Positions 11,066 to 23,720 are shown, numbered from the stretch's first letter. The stretch is DNA of 64,000 bases from Stenopsyche tienmushanensis (GCA_008973525.1 WACJ01000099.1:248001-312000), one strand, 5' to 3'. Numbers and translations are program-made. The notes: generated from the letters alone by a model not told the origin.

Positions 11066-12312
11066 CATACTAAATACGTAGCATCGTAAGAGAAAGGTTA
11101 AATACATGCCGTGATTGACTATTTTATTGGACGTGTTTAATTGAACCCGACGAAACAAACAAAAATAATGCCATCAACAGAACATTCCACAATACATACA
11201 AATGTATGCATAAATGATACGTATTTAATTTTTCAAGGGATGTACTTTTACGCGCATTATTGAAACTTAGATCCGGAGTTCGTCGTCTTTAGGTTTAACC
11301 GACTGCTGTAAGAACGTGTAAGTTTGATATAGCGAAATGCCTCCATTTTAAAAATGTATTCTGGCATTGTTGTATTGATGGCATTCTAGTCTCATTAAAC
11401 AGTATATTTTTAAATAAGATAAATGCTTTAAATGGCAAACGATTTCTGTGTTGGAATTAAATGTGCAAAATGATTTTATAAATTTATAGTAAATGTACTT
11501 GGCAATCAACTCGCAGTCTGTTCTTTTTCAACGTCTTTAACCGGTCAAATGAAATATTTAATTCCATCACTCCAATTTAATTTTTTGATTTAATAGAATT
11601 TAAGGAAGATCTCTAATCCAAAAATGTGTCAAAATTGATCCCCTGATCTTTATGTATACTTAATAAAATTGACTGTTTTGATTTTATGTTAACTAAAGTA
11701 GTTTTAAGAGGTTTATTATAAATTTGTCAAAAACTCTACAAAGATTAAGTGTTCTCATTATCGTATAGTTTGTACGCTAGATTATTATAAATTGATGCCA
11801 CAAATGCCTGCTTAAATTGCCCGTATCATCTTTAAATTATAATTTTATATTTACTACACGAGTTCTTGATATTATTTATATACGTGATTTGATAAACTCT
11901 GTATATAAGTGTAGTCTATTTAAACATGCATTGGATAAAATTATGCTAAAAGTTGTGTTTACAGTTGTATTAATGTCTGTTAGTTTCTTGTTTATCTTTC
12001 ATTTATTGATATTGTTGTTGTGGAACGGTGAAATTATATTGTGCCGACCACCATGATATTTTAACAGATTTTTTGAAAATTGTTCTACCTCAAATGCTTG
12101 AAAATATATCCAGGGTCTTTTTAATAACCATAATTCAAGCATTGATAAAAAAATGTTATGTCAGTCTTAGGATGATTGTCAATTTTAAAATAACTGGTAA
12201 TAAATAAGTAATAAAATAAACGTGAATATTATTATTAAAAATTCAATATGTTGGACCCATCAAATATAAAACTATTTTTTGAGTGTTGTGTGATTTTTAC
12301 CCACTGAAACCA
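11066..12312. other. AT-rich intergenic stretch
   Basis: I found no family motif, repeat partner in this window or splice-consistent coding exon. The 79-codon frame at 11817-12056 is hydrophobic near its end, but this is typical of chance frames in T-rich DNA. Confidence 0.5.
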
Positions 12313-12568
12313 GCCCCTCTTTTGTGCGAATGCAAGTGGCAACAAGAAGATAAAACTTCTTGTTGAGAAAAAGAAATTGTCGACAGGAGAGATTAGGGCT
12401 CATACTTCAATGTGGTTAAAATTACAAACATTTGTGGAAGAAAATCATTCAGATAAAGCAGCAGTTATTAGGACTATTCATTTATTTAATGATGTTAAAC
12501 TTCGGGTCGTCAATCTGAGCGCGGGGGATAAATTAGCTAGATTTTGTAACTTAAAATTAAAAAAATAG
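12313..12568 (+). pseudogene. Tigger/Jerky-like transposase relic
   Basis: One frame reads PLFCANASGNKKIKLL, the conserved core that in pogo/Tigger enzymes precedes the catalytic domain (CANA.G..K..PLVI). It then passes into a second segment (TSMWLKLQTFVEEN ... LSAGDKLARF) that could be the C-terminal part joined by deletion. There is no intact start, and the TAA at 12566-12568 ends it. Termini were not found. Confidence 0.45.
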
Positions 12569-12654
12569 CTAACATAGCTACAAATGAGTAAGATAGATTT
12601 AAAAAAATGTTTTTATGAATGGGGGGAATTCTAGACTCGTTCGCGATAAGTTCT

Positions 12655-13122
12655 GAGGTAGCTTCCGTGATCGTACAGATCATAGAGAATACCGCAAAGT
12701 CCTAAAAGAGGACGGAGTGTCCATAAAGTTAATATGTCCAACCGGTCCGCTTTTCGGACCGCTGATATGACAAATGAGCGTCTTGCTATCGAACGCCATA
12801 CCTGAACATATCTACAGAACGATTATAAAACGAAATTGTCTGAAGAAGGCTGATCGGGTGAAAATATTGTTGTCTTTATTTTATTGCGGGTTTATGTCGG
12901 TTGGATAGGCCCAATGTTTAAGCGAAAACAAAGAAAAGAGGGATTAGACAACTCGGTATATATTATAAAAACGGACAGACTCAAGTAGTGTTGATTCATG
13001 TAAAATAAAATGAAAACCATGTGCAACCCTTGACCGGGTCGGTATTCTGCGTTTTGTGCCCCAAGCCCAGTTGCGCCCGTGGCGGGCGCCTACTTTATCA
13101 CACTCTTGTTACGGTCCTGAAT
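12655..13122 (+). repeat. Family A copy, nearly full length
   Basis: It contains the hairpin block (GGTCCGCTTTTCGGACC), the GTCTGAAGAAGGCTGATC region, and the right end (CCCAGTTGCGCCCGTGGC ... CTTGTTACGGTCCTG). The left terminus is not clear. It is 80-90% similar by eye to the copies at 25.8 and 28.6 kb. Confidence 0.7.
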
Positions 13123-14703
13123 TTTGTTAATTTATTCGCGGAATGACATTTCATAAAGGCTTCACGTCTAGCTAGTGCAATTTTTCCCAAACGAATTTAA
13201 ATTTTATTTTTATAATTTATTTTTCGATTAGCTATTAAAATTAAAAATAATTTTAATACTGAATTTTAGTTATTATACAATATACATCCAAATTAATCGC
13301 GCTCAGTGAGAGACGCAAATATTTTTTATCGTGTTTTGATCATGGCCTTAAAACTAGTTGTTAGGATCTCGGCTATAAACAAATAAATTTTAATGACAGC
13401 TGCCAAAGGGCACAGGGCGCGTGATACAATTCGTTTTTGAAAGCATTCTGCCAGCTAACGTTCTACGGTGAGCTCGTGCAAAATTTCAAGGTGAGCTCCA
13501 ACATACGTCCCGTTGAAGAATTTTCATAGCTTTTTTTAATGTAATTTCAAGTGCTTGGTGTTTTATTTGCTGACGTTAATCTTTTTATTCAAATTCAGTG
13601 TGTGTATTTCAATAATGCATTGAAAATAATGTTGATTTTAATTGAGAAAAACGCAAAGAGTTGGCAGTAAACTGGCTTGGCAGTAAATATCTTGAGTGTC
13701 ACTTAAGTTTATTGACTAAGTAATTCCATAGCGATGTTAAATTAGAACGGTTGTGATGATATTATATATTAAATTTTAGATTGTCATCTACTTCCAATTT
13801 AGACCGCTGCCAAAATTAAAATGCATAACTAAATGACATTGAAAGCGTTTAAAAATAGAACGAAACATTCCAATCAAAAACAACAAATATTTTTTTTCTC
13901 ATTAATAAAGTTTTCAAACATCACAAGTGAATACACATATCATAATATTATATTGACGAAACAAACTTTTACAACATAATTTGATAAGATAAGAAATGAT
14001 GCTCTTATGAAATACGACGTTAAATATTCAAGGACAAGTGTAATGAATAATGTTTGATAATAGACGCGAGTAAATCGTATTGGTAATTTCAGTATTTATC
14101 AAGATAAATTTATTACTTTAATTACATATTTTAAATGCGAAATTTAGTCGTTTGATAATAGTTTAAATCTTGTCATTTTATTGATTGAACCTATTTACTT
14201 TTCAATGTTTTATAATTTAACCAAGAAAGTATAAAGTATACTGCTATCACATATTATCTCAAATTTTAATCATTTTCATTCAATTTTATTTTAAATGCGT
14301 TAGATAACATTCATTGATGCTTTATCATCGATTGAACGACTGCTTTATTATTTCATATTTTAGTATTTTATTACCGTTTTCTAACATTAATTATACAATT
14401 TAAAGCAAATTATTGTAATCAATTTTATTGGGTGTTTATAAGAACATACATAAAATTCGACATATTAACACTCAGGGATCCACGCCCGCGGAACTGCGGG
14501 ACTCTTAAATATTATTTAAAAAAAGCTGAAATAGATTTTTAGGGTGGAAAATACTCGGCGGAGTCTTGAGTGTTAATCAAAAGAATTTCTTAAATATAGA
14601 TTGAAATTATTACTTTAATTGTATACTTTTGTGTTTTTGTATTTTAATAAAATAAGTATATATATATATTTATGTATTATCTTTTCAGATATTTTGTTCC
14701 TAA
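13123..14703. other. Upstream region of the D2HGDH gene, possible promoter and non-coding first exon
   Basis: No repeat of the window's families was recognised. The coding exon opens right after a good acceptor (ttttcag, ending at 14688) only 15 bases before the ATG, which implies an upstream non-coding exon. A candidate donor is TTTCAAG|gtgagc at about 13491. The promoter position cannot be fixed from sequence alone. Confidence 0.35.
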
Positions 14704-17700
14704 ATGATGAAGTTGCTTACATTGAATGTTTGTAATTATTACAAAATGTGTTTTAAGCACATTGTCAATAGTTATGCACAAAACACTTCAATACGATTTG
14801 GATCGACTGCACTTCCAGAACTTTCAAAGGTATAAAGAGATTTTGTAGTATATAGAAAGTCCTCGTGCATTCAGGATAGATGTCTACACCCAAAAAAAGT
14901 TACTGTTTCGTGTGCATTTTGGGCAAATAGAATATTTGGGTCACACCCTTAATAAATAATGTCTCTTTGTTCACTGTTTTAGATTAAATATGAAGTAAAA
15001 CGAAAGGAATTTAACATAATTCATTCTTCGCATGTACAATTCTTCAAAGAACTTCTTGGCGATGATAAAGTAATTACTGATCCGTCAGACGTACTCAACT
15101 ATAACATTGATTGGATTAAAAATTGTAGAGGTATTAGCATTTGAAGTATTTAATTGAACATACACGTGAATAATTGATTTGAAAAATATATATTATGAAT
15201 GCAAAAGTATTGATTTTGAAAATTAAAACCAAATTAAATTTAAACAGGTGAATCCACAGTTGTTTTAAAACCCAAAAATACTGAACAGGTATCGAGCATT
15301 CTTGAATTTTGCAACGAGAACAACCTTGCAGTATGCCCTCAGGGTGGTAATACAGGACTCGTCGGTGGATCTGTACCGGTCTTTGATGAAATAGTTATTA
15401 ATACTGAACTGATGAATAAAATTATAAGCATTGATGAAATTTCAGGTATAAATTTTATGAATTTTTTATGTCATAGTACAGTGGAATCTCGGCTTATGAG
15501 TGCTCGTGGTTACGAGTTTTTCGGGTCACAAGTCGCACCAGCGAGTTAGGCGGTCCATTCTGACCAATTTACCAGGGCGTAAACCGATGAAAGACCGTCT
15601 TTCTATTTGTTTACTCTTCGGAGAACCCACGAGCATTCAAGAGGTGCAAAGTGCGAAAGGACAGGCTGCTTGTTATGTGGAGGTCAAATAGCAGGGCATG
15701 GACTGATGATGAGCTGTTTACCGAATGGATAAACTCTGCTGCTGGTCCTGAGATAAAAAAATACCTGCTGGATAATAATCTTCCTCTGAAAATCATGCTG
15801 ATTATGGATAATGATCCTCCCCACACTGAGCGAATTCAGGATAATATTTTGGAAGAGTTTGGGTGTATAAAAATTGTCTTGCTTCCACACCCGACACAAC
15901 TCCTATCCTGCACCCAATGGATCAGCAATTTATCTCTAACTTCAAGAAATTGTATACGAAGGGGCTTTTCAAATTCTGCTGCGACGTCACCTACGAGAGT
16001 TTTGGATAAAACACTTTGATATCATAGGTTGCCTGAAACTCGTAGGGTGTCTCAAGAAGAACACTGAACTCTGCACGGAGAAAGTTGTGGCACGAGGTGG
16101 TTTTAGAACGAGACTTTGAGGGGTCTGCGAGTTAAAAGCAGCCTGTCGAAGAAATTGTATTCCTGGGCAAATCTTTAGGTCTCAATGTAAACAAATTTGA
16201 CATTGAAGAACTTGTTGGAGAACATAGCGAAGACTTCAGCATCGACGAGTTGCATGAACAACAACACGGTCAACTAAAGTGAGCCAAAAAAAGCCAGAAA
16301 GTGAGCCAAAATCATTTAAAAAAATAAAACTCTTAATTATAAAGGATTGCGAATCTTGAGGGAGACAGCAATAGCGACTAATCCTCCACCACCTCCGACA
16401 TGCCATGCCAATTAAACTCATAACCCGAGGTTCCACTGTATTTCCTTTTGCTCTTTTTAAATTGTTTAAAATTAAAATTATTTTTATTTAGGAATATTGG
16501 TTTGCGAGGCTGGCTGCATATTAGAAAATCTCGATAATTATTTGAGAGATCGTAATTTAATAATGCCTTTGGACTTGGGCGCTAAAGGTTCCTGCCATAT
16601 CGGTGGCAATGTTAGTACAAATGCAGGCGGATTAAGACTCCTTCGCTATGGAAACTTGCACGGGTCCATTGTAGGCGTTGAAGCCGTACGTATTTATCAG
16701 ATTTGTTGCATCACGAAATTGCTATTCTAATATTGTATATTAAAATTGATAAATGCATCAGTCAGATTTAATATTGAAGACATTTTGATACAATCTCGCA
16801 ATTGTCTCGTCAATTTCACTTTGATTAGAGATGATTTAAAATTCATACTGATTTATAGTGGATAAATATTCCGTAACGATTTAATTAAACAAGTGATGTA
16901 CACTTTGGCCTCATATAACACGGTTATTTTTGTTATGGTTTGCTGTAATGTCGATTGGCTGCGTTCGGAAGTATAACTTGTTGTTTTTGTGTAACCATAT
17001 GACCGTGTTATACGAGGCCAAGTTGTGTATATAATATTCAGTATATTTTTTATTCAACAAATGTTTTGTTTTTACAGGATATTATTGAATTTGTCTAATT
17101 AATTGAGGATAAATATTGAACTCCGCACACAATTTTTTCGATTATCATATCACATGTAGTATAATTTTACTATGTCATCATATTTATAATCGTAAGAGTT
17201 TTTTTTAATTACAAACAATGTCCTGGCGCGATACAAATTTGTTTTTAAAATGTATTGATATATAACGAAGACTTGTAATTGATATTGTTAATTAATTTAA
17301 GAGAAAAATAACTAAAAATACTCTTACAGCTATTATCCATAACACTAAGCCATTTATTCCCTTTACCCAATAATCTTTTTTATTATTAAATGCAACCCCC
17401 TTTATTGTTGATTTCAGGTGAAAGCCAATGGTGAAGTAATTGATTGCTTAAGTACTTTAATAAAGGATAACACTGGCTTTCATTTGAAACATTTGTTCAT
17501 TGGTTCTGAAGGTACCTTAGGACTAGTGACAAAAGTTGCTATTCACTGTCCACCATTAATGAACTCTATGAACGTTGCATTTTTAGGTAATAATAAAATT
17601 ATATCCTTATAAAAATTACAAATGCTTTAGGGAGTTAATGAATAATTTGAAATTGTGGCTCACAATATTAGCAATCAATTAGGTTGGTAGAAATATATTC

Positions 17701-20371
17701 TTCGCCCCGTTTGTACAAACGCCAACTAGCTTTGACCAGTCCAGTCCTTTTTACTCAAATAACTCTTTTAACGTTTTGAATACGTCTTCGCCGCGAGTAG
17801 TCGTGGGCAAATCCTTGCAGAACAAGAATTCCTCGTTTACACAGTCATCTTTAATGTACCGAATTTATTCCAGTGGTTGTGAATACGAAGCTACATCAGT
17901 TGACTCATCCAATTGCAGCGCAACCATAGAACTTTCTTTCATTTCATAAGTAATGGTTGACGAAATGTCGTTACTCAACTCTAAAATACGACTTTAAATT
18001 GTATTAGAGAATGATATTTGATTAATCTTAGCTACGCGTTGTTCACTAGGTTTGATGAGTTCCTTTCCTATTGTGTGCCGTTTTTTGTTTATAGCAACGG
18101 GATAAGCAATTTGATACGAAGCTTGAAGACACGATTTAGTTATCTTTTGTGCATTTCCTGTGGAATCCAATTGCGAAGACTTCAGAACACTTCTCTTTAA
18201 AAAATCAAATTCTTTACCTGCCAACTTCTTATAAACATTCTCGAAATGTTCTTTTAGTTTGCTCGGTTTTATGCTCTCCGTACCATGAACTTTATACAAG
18301 CACTTTTTTTTAAGTCGTTCAAGAAGTCATTTCACTTAAAATACTGTTACAAATGTGAAACGTGCAAATTAATGCTTGAGTAAATTGAAACTGAATCGTC
18401 TCCGTATGCTTTCATCTTCGTGATTGCTAGAAAGGGACTAGAACACAGTGAGAGACTTCTTGGAAGAGAGTGCAAGCCACATGGCGCTCATCTATCATTC
18501 TATTATTATATCTACATAACAAAAATTACCCGCAGAATAGCTATTTTAACCCTCTGGGGGTAATTACCTTCAGGTCAGGAACCACTGATCTATATTGATA
18601 TATATTTCATTCTGTTCTTTTATCTAATCGAAGAATAAATTGCTCTCGAGATAAAATCAGATCTTTAGAGAGTTTGGATATGTATTTGCCTTGTTAATTC
18701 TATAAAAATCAGCATAATTGATGGATGGATATAATCTTGCCAATTTTGCTAGAAGCGTTGTATTTACTTTAACTATGTTTCATATAAAATTCAATAATAT
18801 TATTAGCAACACAGTATTTAATTATTGTTGTCCTGAAATGTTTTATATGGATATTGCGCTTAATAAAATAAAAATTAATGGTTTATTACAAAAATGTATC
18901 TCACATGTGTAATTAAATTAAATTGATTGTTCATATGCTCTGTTAGGTGTGAAGAGCTTTGAAGATGTTTTGAAAGTTTATAAGCTTGCTAAATCCTCAC
19001 TTGGCGAAATAATGTCTGCATTTGAAATGGCCGATGCCGAGTCACTGGATGTCAGCGTTAGTCATTTAAAACTACAGTAAGTTGAATGTTTATTTGTATT
19101 CTGCAAAATTTAAATTGTGTATAATAAGTGTGATTACCCACCATATACACAGTAATACTTTATTTACCATTAAGCTGGGCTTTGCCGTAGGTATTGCTAA
19201 TTTTCCAGGGGAAAGCCATTGTCTTTTTCTTGTAGTGTTGTCGTACAGGATCCATTTTTCATCGCAGGTAACGATTCGCCATAAAAATGGTTTCAGAATC
19301 GTACCTAGACAAAAGAGAAGCACAGATAGTGTGTCGGTGTTCTAGTTGGTGATAAATCGTGAGGAACCCATACTCCTTGTCTGGAACACTTCCCGATGCG
19401 GCGAAGGTGATCTTGTATAGTTGACCATGCACGCCCAAGCTTATTTGATAAATCTGCGATAGATTGGGGGGGATCAGACTCTACTAGATTTAACAGGAGC
19501 TCATCGTCCATTTTTAATGGTCTTCCTGATCGTCGCGTCTTGAAAATTTTTGTCGCCGATATGTTAACCAAAAATTCCTATTACTTTTCGGTCCCCCTAA
19601 TATATTTAACAAAACGATACTACTTTTATGATGCCTATTTATTTTTTAGAAACCCCATTGGCGATTATCCATTTTACATATTAATCGAAACTACTGGAAC
19701 TAACGAAGCTCATGATGCTGACAAACTTGAAGCCTTTCTAGAAAAAATATTAGCATCAGGCGATGTATTGGACGGTACATATTACACTGAACCGAGCCGT
19801 ATAAAGGTAGAAGTTTGTTTCGCATGCGTTATAAATGTTTGTATGAATAAAATAATAACATTTGTATTTATAGTCATTATGGGCGTTAAGAGAGGGTATT
19901 CCGACGGGATTATTATATGATGGCTATGTTTTAAAATATGACTTTTCAATACCCATCAACGAATATTACAAAATTGTCACCATTATGAGAGAAAAACTCG
20001 GTAATGATGTCATTCGAGTGTGCGGATATGGACACATCGGTATGTATTTAAAAAAGGTGAAAATGTTTCATAATAAAAAAAAATATGGCTATTAACATTA
20101 TCGTTTTTTTTTTATTCCAGGGGACAGTAATATACATTTGAATATATCAATGAAAGAATATTCAGCAGAAATTGTAAAAAAAATTGAACCATTTGTCTAC
20201 GAATACGTATCCAGCGTAAAAGGATCCATAAGTGCAGAGCACGGAATGGGCTTTAAAAAGCCGCATTATATGCATTACTCGAAGAATGATTCATGTGTTC
20301 GGTTGATGAAAGATTTGAAAAAGATGATGGATCCTAAAGGAATTTTGAACCCTTACAAAGTCCTTCCTTGA
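14704..20371 (+). CDS. D2HGDH: Mitochondrial D-2-hydroxyglutarate dehydrogenase (nine exons, complete)
   Basis: Exons are 14704-14829, 14983-15130, 15248-15445, 16492-16685, 17418-17586, 18947-19076, 19650-19806, 19874-20039 and 20121-20371. All introns are GT-AG and all phases agree, giving 512 residues (human about 521). The enzyme oxidises D-2-hydroxyglutarate to 2-oxoglutarate with FAD, passing electrons to ETF in the mitochondrial matrix. The N-terminus (about 40 residues, basic, few acids) suits a targeting peptide. FAD-domain motifs are [12 protein letters not shown] (122-133), [18 protein letters not shown] and [13 protein letters not shown]. The C-terminal domain has [25 protein letters not shown] with metal-site histidines 428 and 435, and [10 protein letters not shown] with Glu469 and His470. 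The protein ends NPYKVLP, as in the family. The usual GDGN is GDSN here. Nothing suggests loss of function, although four introns carry transposons. Confidence 0.97.
15479..16438 (+). mobile_element. Tigger-family (pogo) transposon in D2HGDH intron 3
   Basis: The ends CAGTGGAATCTCGGCTTATG and CATAACCCGAGGTTCCACTG are inverted repeats, bracketed by TA at 15477-15478 and 16439-16440. The 960-bp element keeps part of the DDE domain ([18 protein letters not shown] ... [18 protein letters not shown]) and, after a frameshift, the [10 protein letters not shown] motif. The first catalytic region and the N-terminal DNA-binding domain are deleted. It is in the same orientation as the host gene. Confidence 0.92.
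16901..17027. mobile_element. 127-bp palindromic MITE in D2HGDH intron 4
   Basis: The left end CACTTTGGCCTCATATAACA and the right end (reverse complement CACAACTTGGCCTCGTATAA) are inverted repeats of about 26 bp, flanked by TA at 16899-16900 and 17028-17029. The length, TA duplication and lack of coding content fit a Tc1/mariner-superfamily MITE, perhaps Tigger-driven. Confidence 0.8.
17690..18587 (-). mobile_element. Second ZBED-type hAT copy, in D2HGDH intron 5
   Basis: It matches the 9530-10990 element from about 17853 to its right end (GGTCAGGAACCACTG), often base for base. It reads on the minus strand, opposite to the host gene. It keeps a middle segment the first copy lost: [18 protein letters not shown] and [16 protein letters not shown]. 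In the family this last motif is CTDGA, so the catalytic Asp is Asn here. It ends abruptly near 17690. The right flank (ATCTATATTGATATATAT) is identical to that of the first copy for 18 bases. Confidence 0.85.
19100..19571 (-). pseudogene. Mariner transposase relic, reversed in D2HGDH intron 6
   Basis: The minus strand reads an N-terminal helix-turn-helix ([20 protein letters not shown] ... [17 protein letters not shown]), then [11 protein letters not shown]. After a deletion comes [20 protein letters not shown] with the first catalytic Asp, then [14 protein letters not shown] and VLLCIWWV. The second and third catalytic residues are missing. The fragment ends about 80 bases before exon 7. 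Confidence 0.9.
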
Positions 20372-21754
20372 TTTTTTTGTTTGTACGTGCTTACCAAAAT
20401 GAGATTATGATAGTTTAAAACTTTTATCTTAATTTCAATGATTTAAGTCAATTGTTTCATCGTTTATTATTATAAAATTTGCTTTTTATAGATCGAAAAT
20501 TAAGTACAGTTTTCTATGGCCATGTGTCACGTAAACATCAGAAATGTAGTCAGAATAATGTGTTTGCGTATTAGAGACTGCTTTTATTTGAATAATGTAT
20601 ATAAATTCTTTATTATTAGAAAACTAAATTAGCCTTATAAATCCACTTTGAAAGATATAAATGAATGTCGCTTCACTTAGTATTCATTACAGTCAAGATT
20701 TAACAATTTTGCTACATATTTATGAGATAGCATGAATACGGATCTATATTATACTGCTACTTGTAGGGTTACCAACTACAGATTGCGACAGGGAAACTAC
20801 CTTATTTTAAAAATTAATAACACAAACAGGAGATTTGATTATTTTTTCCATGATATAGAGACACTTAAAGTTTTTATTTATTATATAAATTATATCATTA
20901 AGGTCACCTCTAATTTTTTTAAGCTTCTCTCCACTCATTCCAACATATCGACAGGTATGTTGTCGATAGCAGCTTAAATATTATTAATCAGTTGAGCCAA
21001 GATTCTTGGACGGATGGTACAAAAACGAGTGCTTCGCCTATTGAAGATGAGGTGTCCACGAGGAGATGAGGTATCTGGGGAAGTGTTCTTACAAAAGATT
21101 CATTGACGTCCTCCTGAAACCAGACATCCCCTATATCGCATAAAACAGTCGCACATTAGGTCCCTCTCTTTCGAATGAGCGCCACCTCACCTTTCTCGGA
21201 ATAACCGTCACTTCACAGGGTGCGTTTCAAAGAAAAAAGTTTCCCTGCTGCACCCGGTATTTCAGCAAAAAATCCGTGCTAAATCAAATAACGTAGCCAA
21301 TGAAAACAGTATGCATTAATTTAAGATTCCAAATAGTAGATTTAATTCTGTGATAGTTGGCAACTCTATTTATATTAAAATAATGTTTGTAATTTTACAT
21401 AATAGATTAATGTGTTAAAATAGTTTAAATTAATTGGTTAGCATTCATCATTTAAACGTTAAATATTTTATATCTTCCTATGAATTATTAAGAAACCCAA
21501 AGACTTATTATATTACGATTTTATTAAAATGTAATAAATTATATTTCAGCTCAATTATTCATTGCATTTTACAAAGGAGAATCAACCCTAAAAGATGAAT
21601 GCTAATAATTAAAATAGAAATATAACGAAATTATTTTTGTAATGTTTCTTGTTGATTATTCTGTATTCTATTTTTATAAAAATATAGTAATTTCATTGCT
21701 GATTAAATATATTTTTTTTCCATCTACATATTTTCCGTTAATTTTACAATGAAA
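20372..21754. other. Downstream flank of the D2HGDH gene
   Basis: This holds the 3'UTR and intergenic DNA. An AATAAA was seen only far downstream (near 21533), so the true polyadenylation site is unclear. The GC-richer stretch 20995-21260 (GAGCGCCACCTCACC) has no repeat partner in the window and no clear frame. Confidence 0.4.
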
Positions 21755-21756
21755 TA

Positions 21757-22393
21757 CACTTGGCTCTGTTTTTATGCAATAGATACGTTCCACGGGGAGT
21801 CGCATAAAGACTCGAACTACATAGAAAACTGAGGGATAGGTTCCGTTATTTTTAAAAATCGCATAACTTCAAATCAATTTGTTGAAATGTAGCAAAAATC
21901 GCATAAAAAAACTGCAAAGATTAACTAATATTTTTTTATGCAGTTCGTGATATGGAGACATGCAATTCTTAAGCTCGCGCTGGAATTTGCAAGCTCGTTC
22001 AGAATTTGAGTCATGTACAATAAACTATAGGACTTGTTTCTTGTATAATTTTTTAGGGGCAGGAGTTTCTTTCACTTCAATATCGTCTTCTGTTTTTTTC
22101 CTGCCATATAACATCAAACCAATATTATCATTCATTTATACAGTCCAAAATTGAAAACTTTTTCCAAGCTTCGGGTACAATTAATGCCCTTATCTCATGG
22201 CTGAATTAAACATATCGTGTTGGGTGAAAGAAAAACTATTTTTACATTTGGATGTTCTAAATCTGGATGACTTATATTTTTTTATGCGCATTCGCATAAA
22301 AAAAGCTTTATGTGCTATATAAAAATGATGGATGGGTTCCATTATTTTTGAAAACCGCATAACTTCAAAATCGCATAAAAATAGACCCAAGTG
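21757..22393. mobile_element. Family D Tigger-like element, copy 1
   Basis: The ends CACTTGGCTCTGTTTTTATG and (reverse complement of the right) CACTTGGGTCTATTTTTATG are inverted, with TA at 21755-21756 and 22394-22395. The element is 637 bp and has repeated GCATAAAAA-type motifs in its subterminal regions. The interior matches the element at 47302-48571 and may be the last part of a Tigger transposase, but stops are frequent. Confidence 0.85.
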
Positions 22394-22811
22394 TAGGTAT
22401 TCAAAATATTAATGCAGATTTCTAAATGTATCGGTATTAAGAATATTAGTTTATATAAAAAATATAGAAATTGCTGCATTATTCTACTATGATTTTTGTA
22501 GGAGGATGAAGATTATTTGTGATGAAATATCATAATATTTCTGATATTATCGGCATAATTCGTTGGGGCGATTGAAGCATTGAAATTAGTCGTAAAAAAA
22601 TCATATTAAAATTAGTAGCTAATTGCTATACAAAAGCACTACACCGACTTGAAAAGTAATTTTTGATTAAAAAGTATTTTTTATTATAACTCTTTAAAGT
22701 ATTCCTTTGTGTAAAATTATTAATATTATAACTTATAAAAATAAGATTCAAATATCCTTAAAAAAGTACCTCATAAGCTCTAAATTTAAAAGCAAATAAT
22801 CTACAAAAATA

Positions 22812-23403
22812 CACTCGAACCTCTTTTTGTGCGAATTTCGAAGTTATGCGAATTTTTTAAAAGAAATTTTATCTATTTTTTTAATTTCATAAATAGTACG
22901 CATCGAGATATTTTGGGTAAAATAGGGAAAAAATTAATAAAATAGTTTTTCTTGAAACTACTTTTTTCAACACGCTCAACATCATTTCTCAAGTTTTAAT
23001 TAATTAATTTACTTCAAGCTGGGTACGAATCTTTTCTATATAACCCTCTATTATTCCAACCAGATTTATGTCAAAATGTATTCTTTAACTACTTAAAAAA
23101 AATTAAAACTGACAAAATAAGGCCAAAAACTGACTTGACTGAATTTTTTTTAAACAGTCACCATTTTGTGATTTATTTATTTTGAGTTAGAGACTATAGT
23201 CTTTACTGATTATAAATTATATTGCTGGAAAGAGAAAATCTATACAGATCAATGATGGCATTGACATTGGGTATACTATTTCTTCAGAAGAAGAGAGCGA
23301 TTGACTTTTTTTGTGCGATTTTGGGTGTATTTTATATAGCTGTTTCAAAGTTATGCGATTTTAAATTTTCATGGAACACATCTTCACTTTTTCTGACTAG
23401 CAG
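22812..23403. mobile_element. Family D-related element, truncated
   Basis: It starts CACTCGAACCTCTTTTTGTG after a TA, with the AAGTTATGCG subterminal motif also found at 59339. The middle (CTACTTTTTTCAACACG ... TAACCCTCTATTATT) repeats at 63530-63750, and the far part (TTTCAAAGTTATGCGATTTT) repeats at 59810-59850. The right end is missing because mariner sequence begins at about 23404. Confidence 0.65.
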
Positions 23404-23720
23404 ACATGGTATGTCTTTCAAAAAGCGCTGTACATCGCATATTGACTGAAAATTTGAACACGAGAAAGCTGTGCGCAAGATGGGTGCCGCGTTTGCACAC
23501 AGCGGAACAAAAACAGCGTCGTGATGATGTTTCAATCGAGTGTTTGGCGATGTTTCACTGCAATAAAGTCGAGTTTTTTAATCAATTCATAATCATGGAA
23601 GAAACATGGTTCTATCACTTCACATCTGGGATAAAGCAACATGGGGACTCTCCATTGACCCGAACTGTTTATTGGTACCGCTATTCGGGAGCTTGCCAGC
23701 CCGCTCAACAAGTGCACAGC
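23404..23720 (+). pseudogene. Mariner transposase relic with rearranged tail
   Basis: One frame reads SKSAVHRILTENLNTRKLCA, RWVPRLHTAEQKQRRDD, FHCNKVEFFNQFIIM and then EETWFYHFT, the first catalytic block of mariner enzymes. The usual Asp of DETW is Glu here. From about 23640 it leaves the mariner pattern and matches 5230-5310, then joins a family A fragment at 23781. Confidence 0.88.

Noticed and set aside
15651..16019. 122-codon frame within the D2HGDH intron as an alternative exon
   Set aside because: It lies fully inside a Tigger transposon with clear ends and TA flanks and encodes transposase pieces. The splice-consistent exons on either side join without it.
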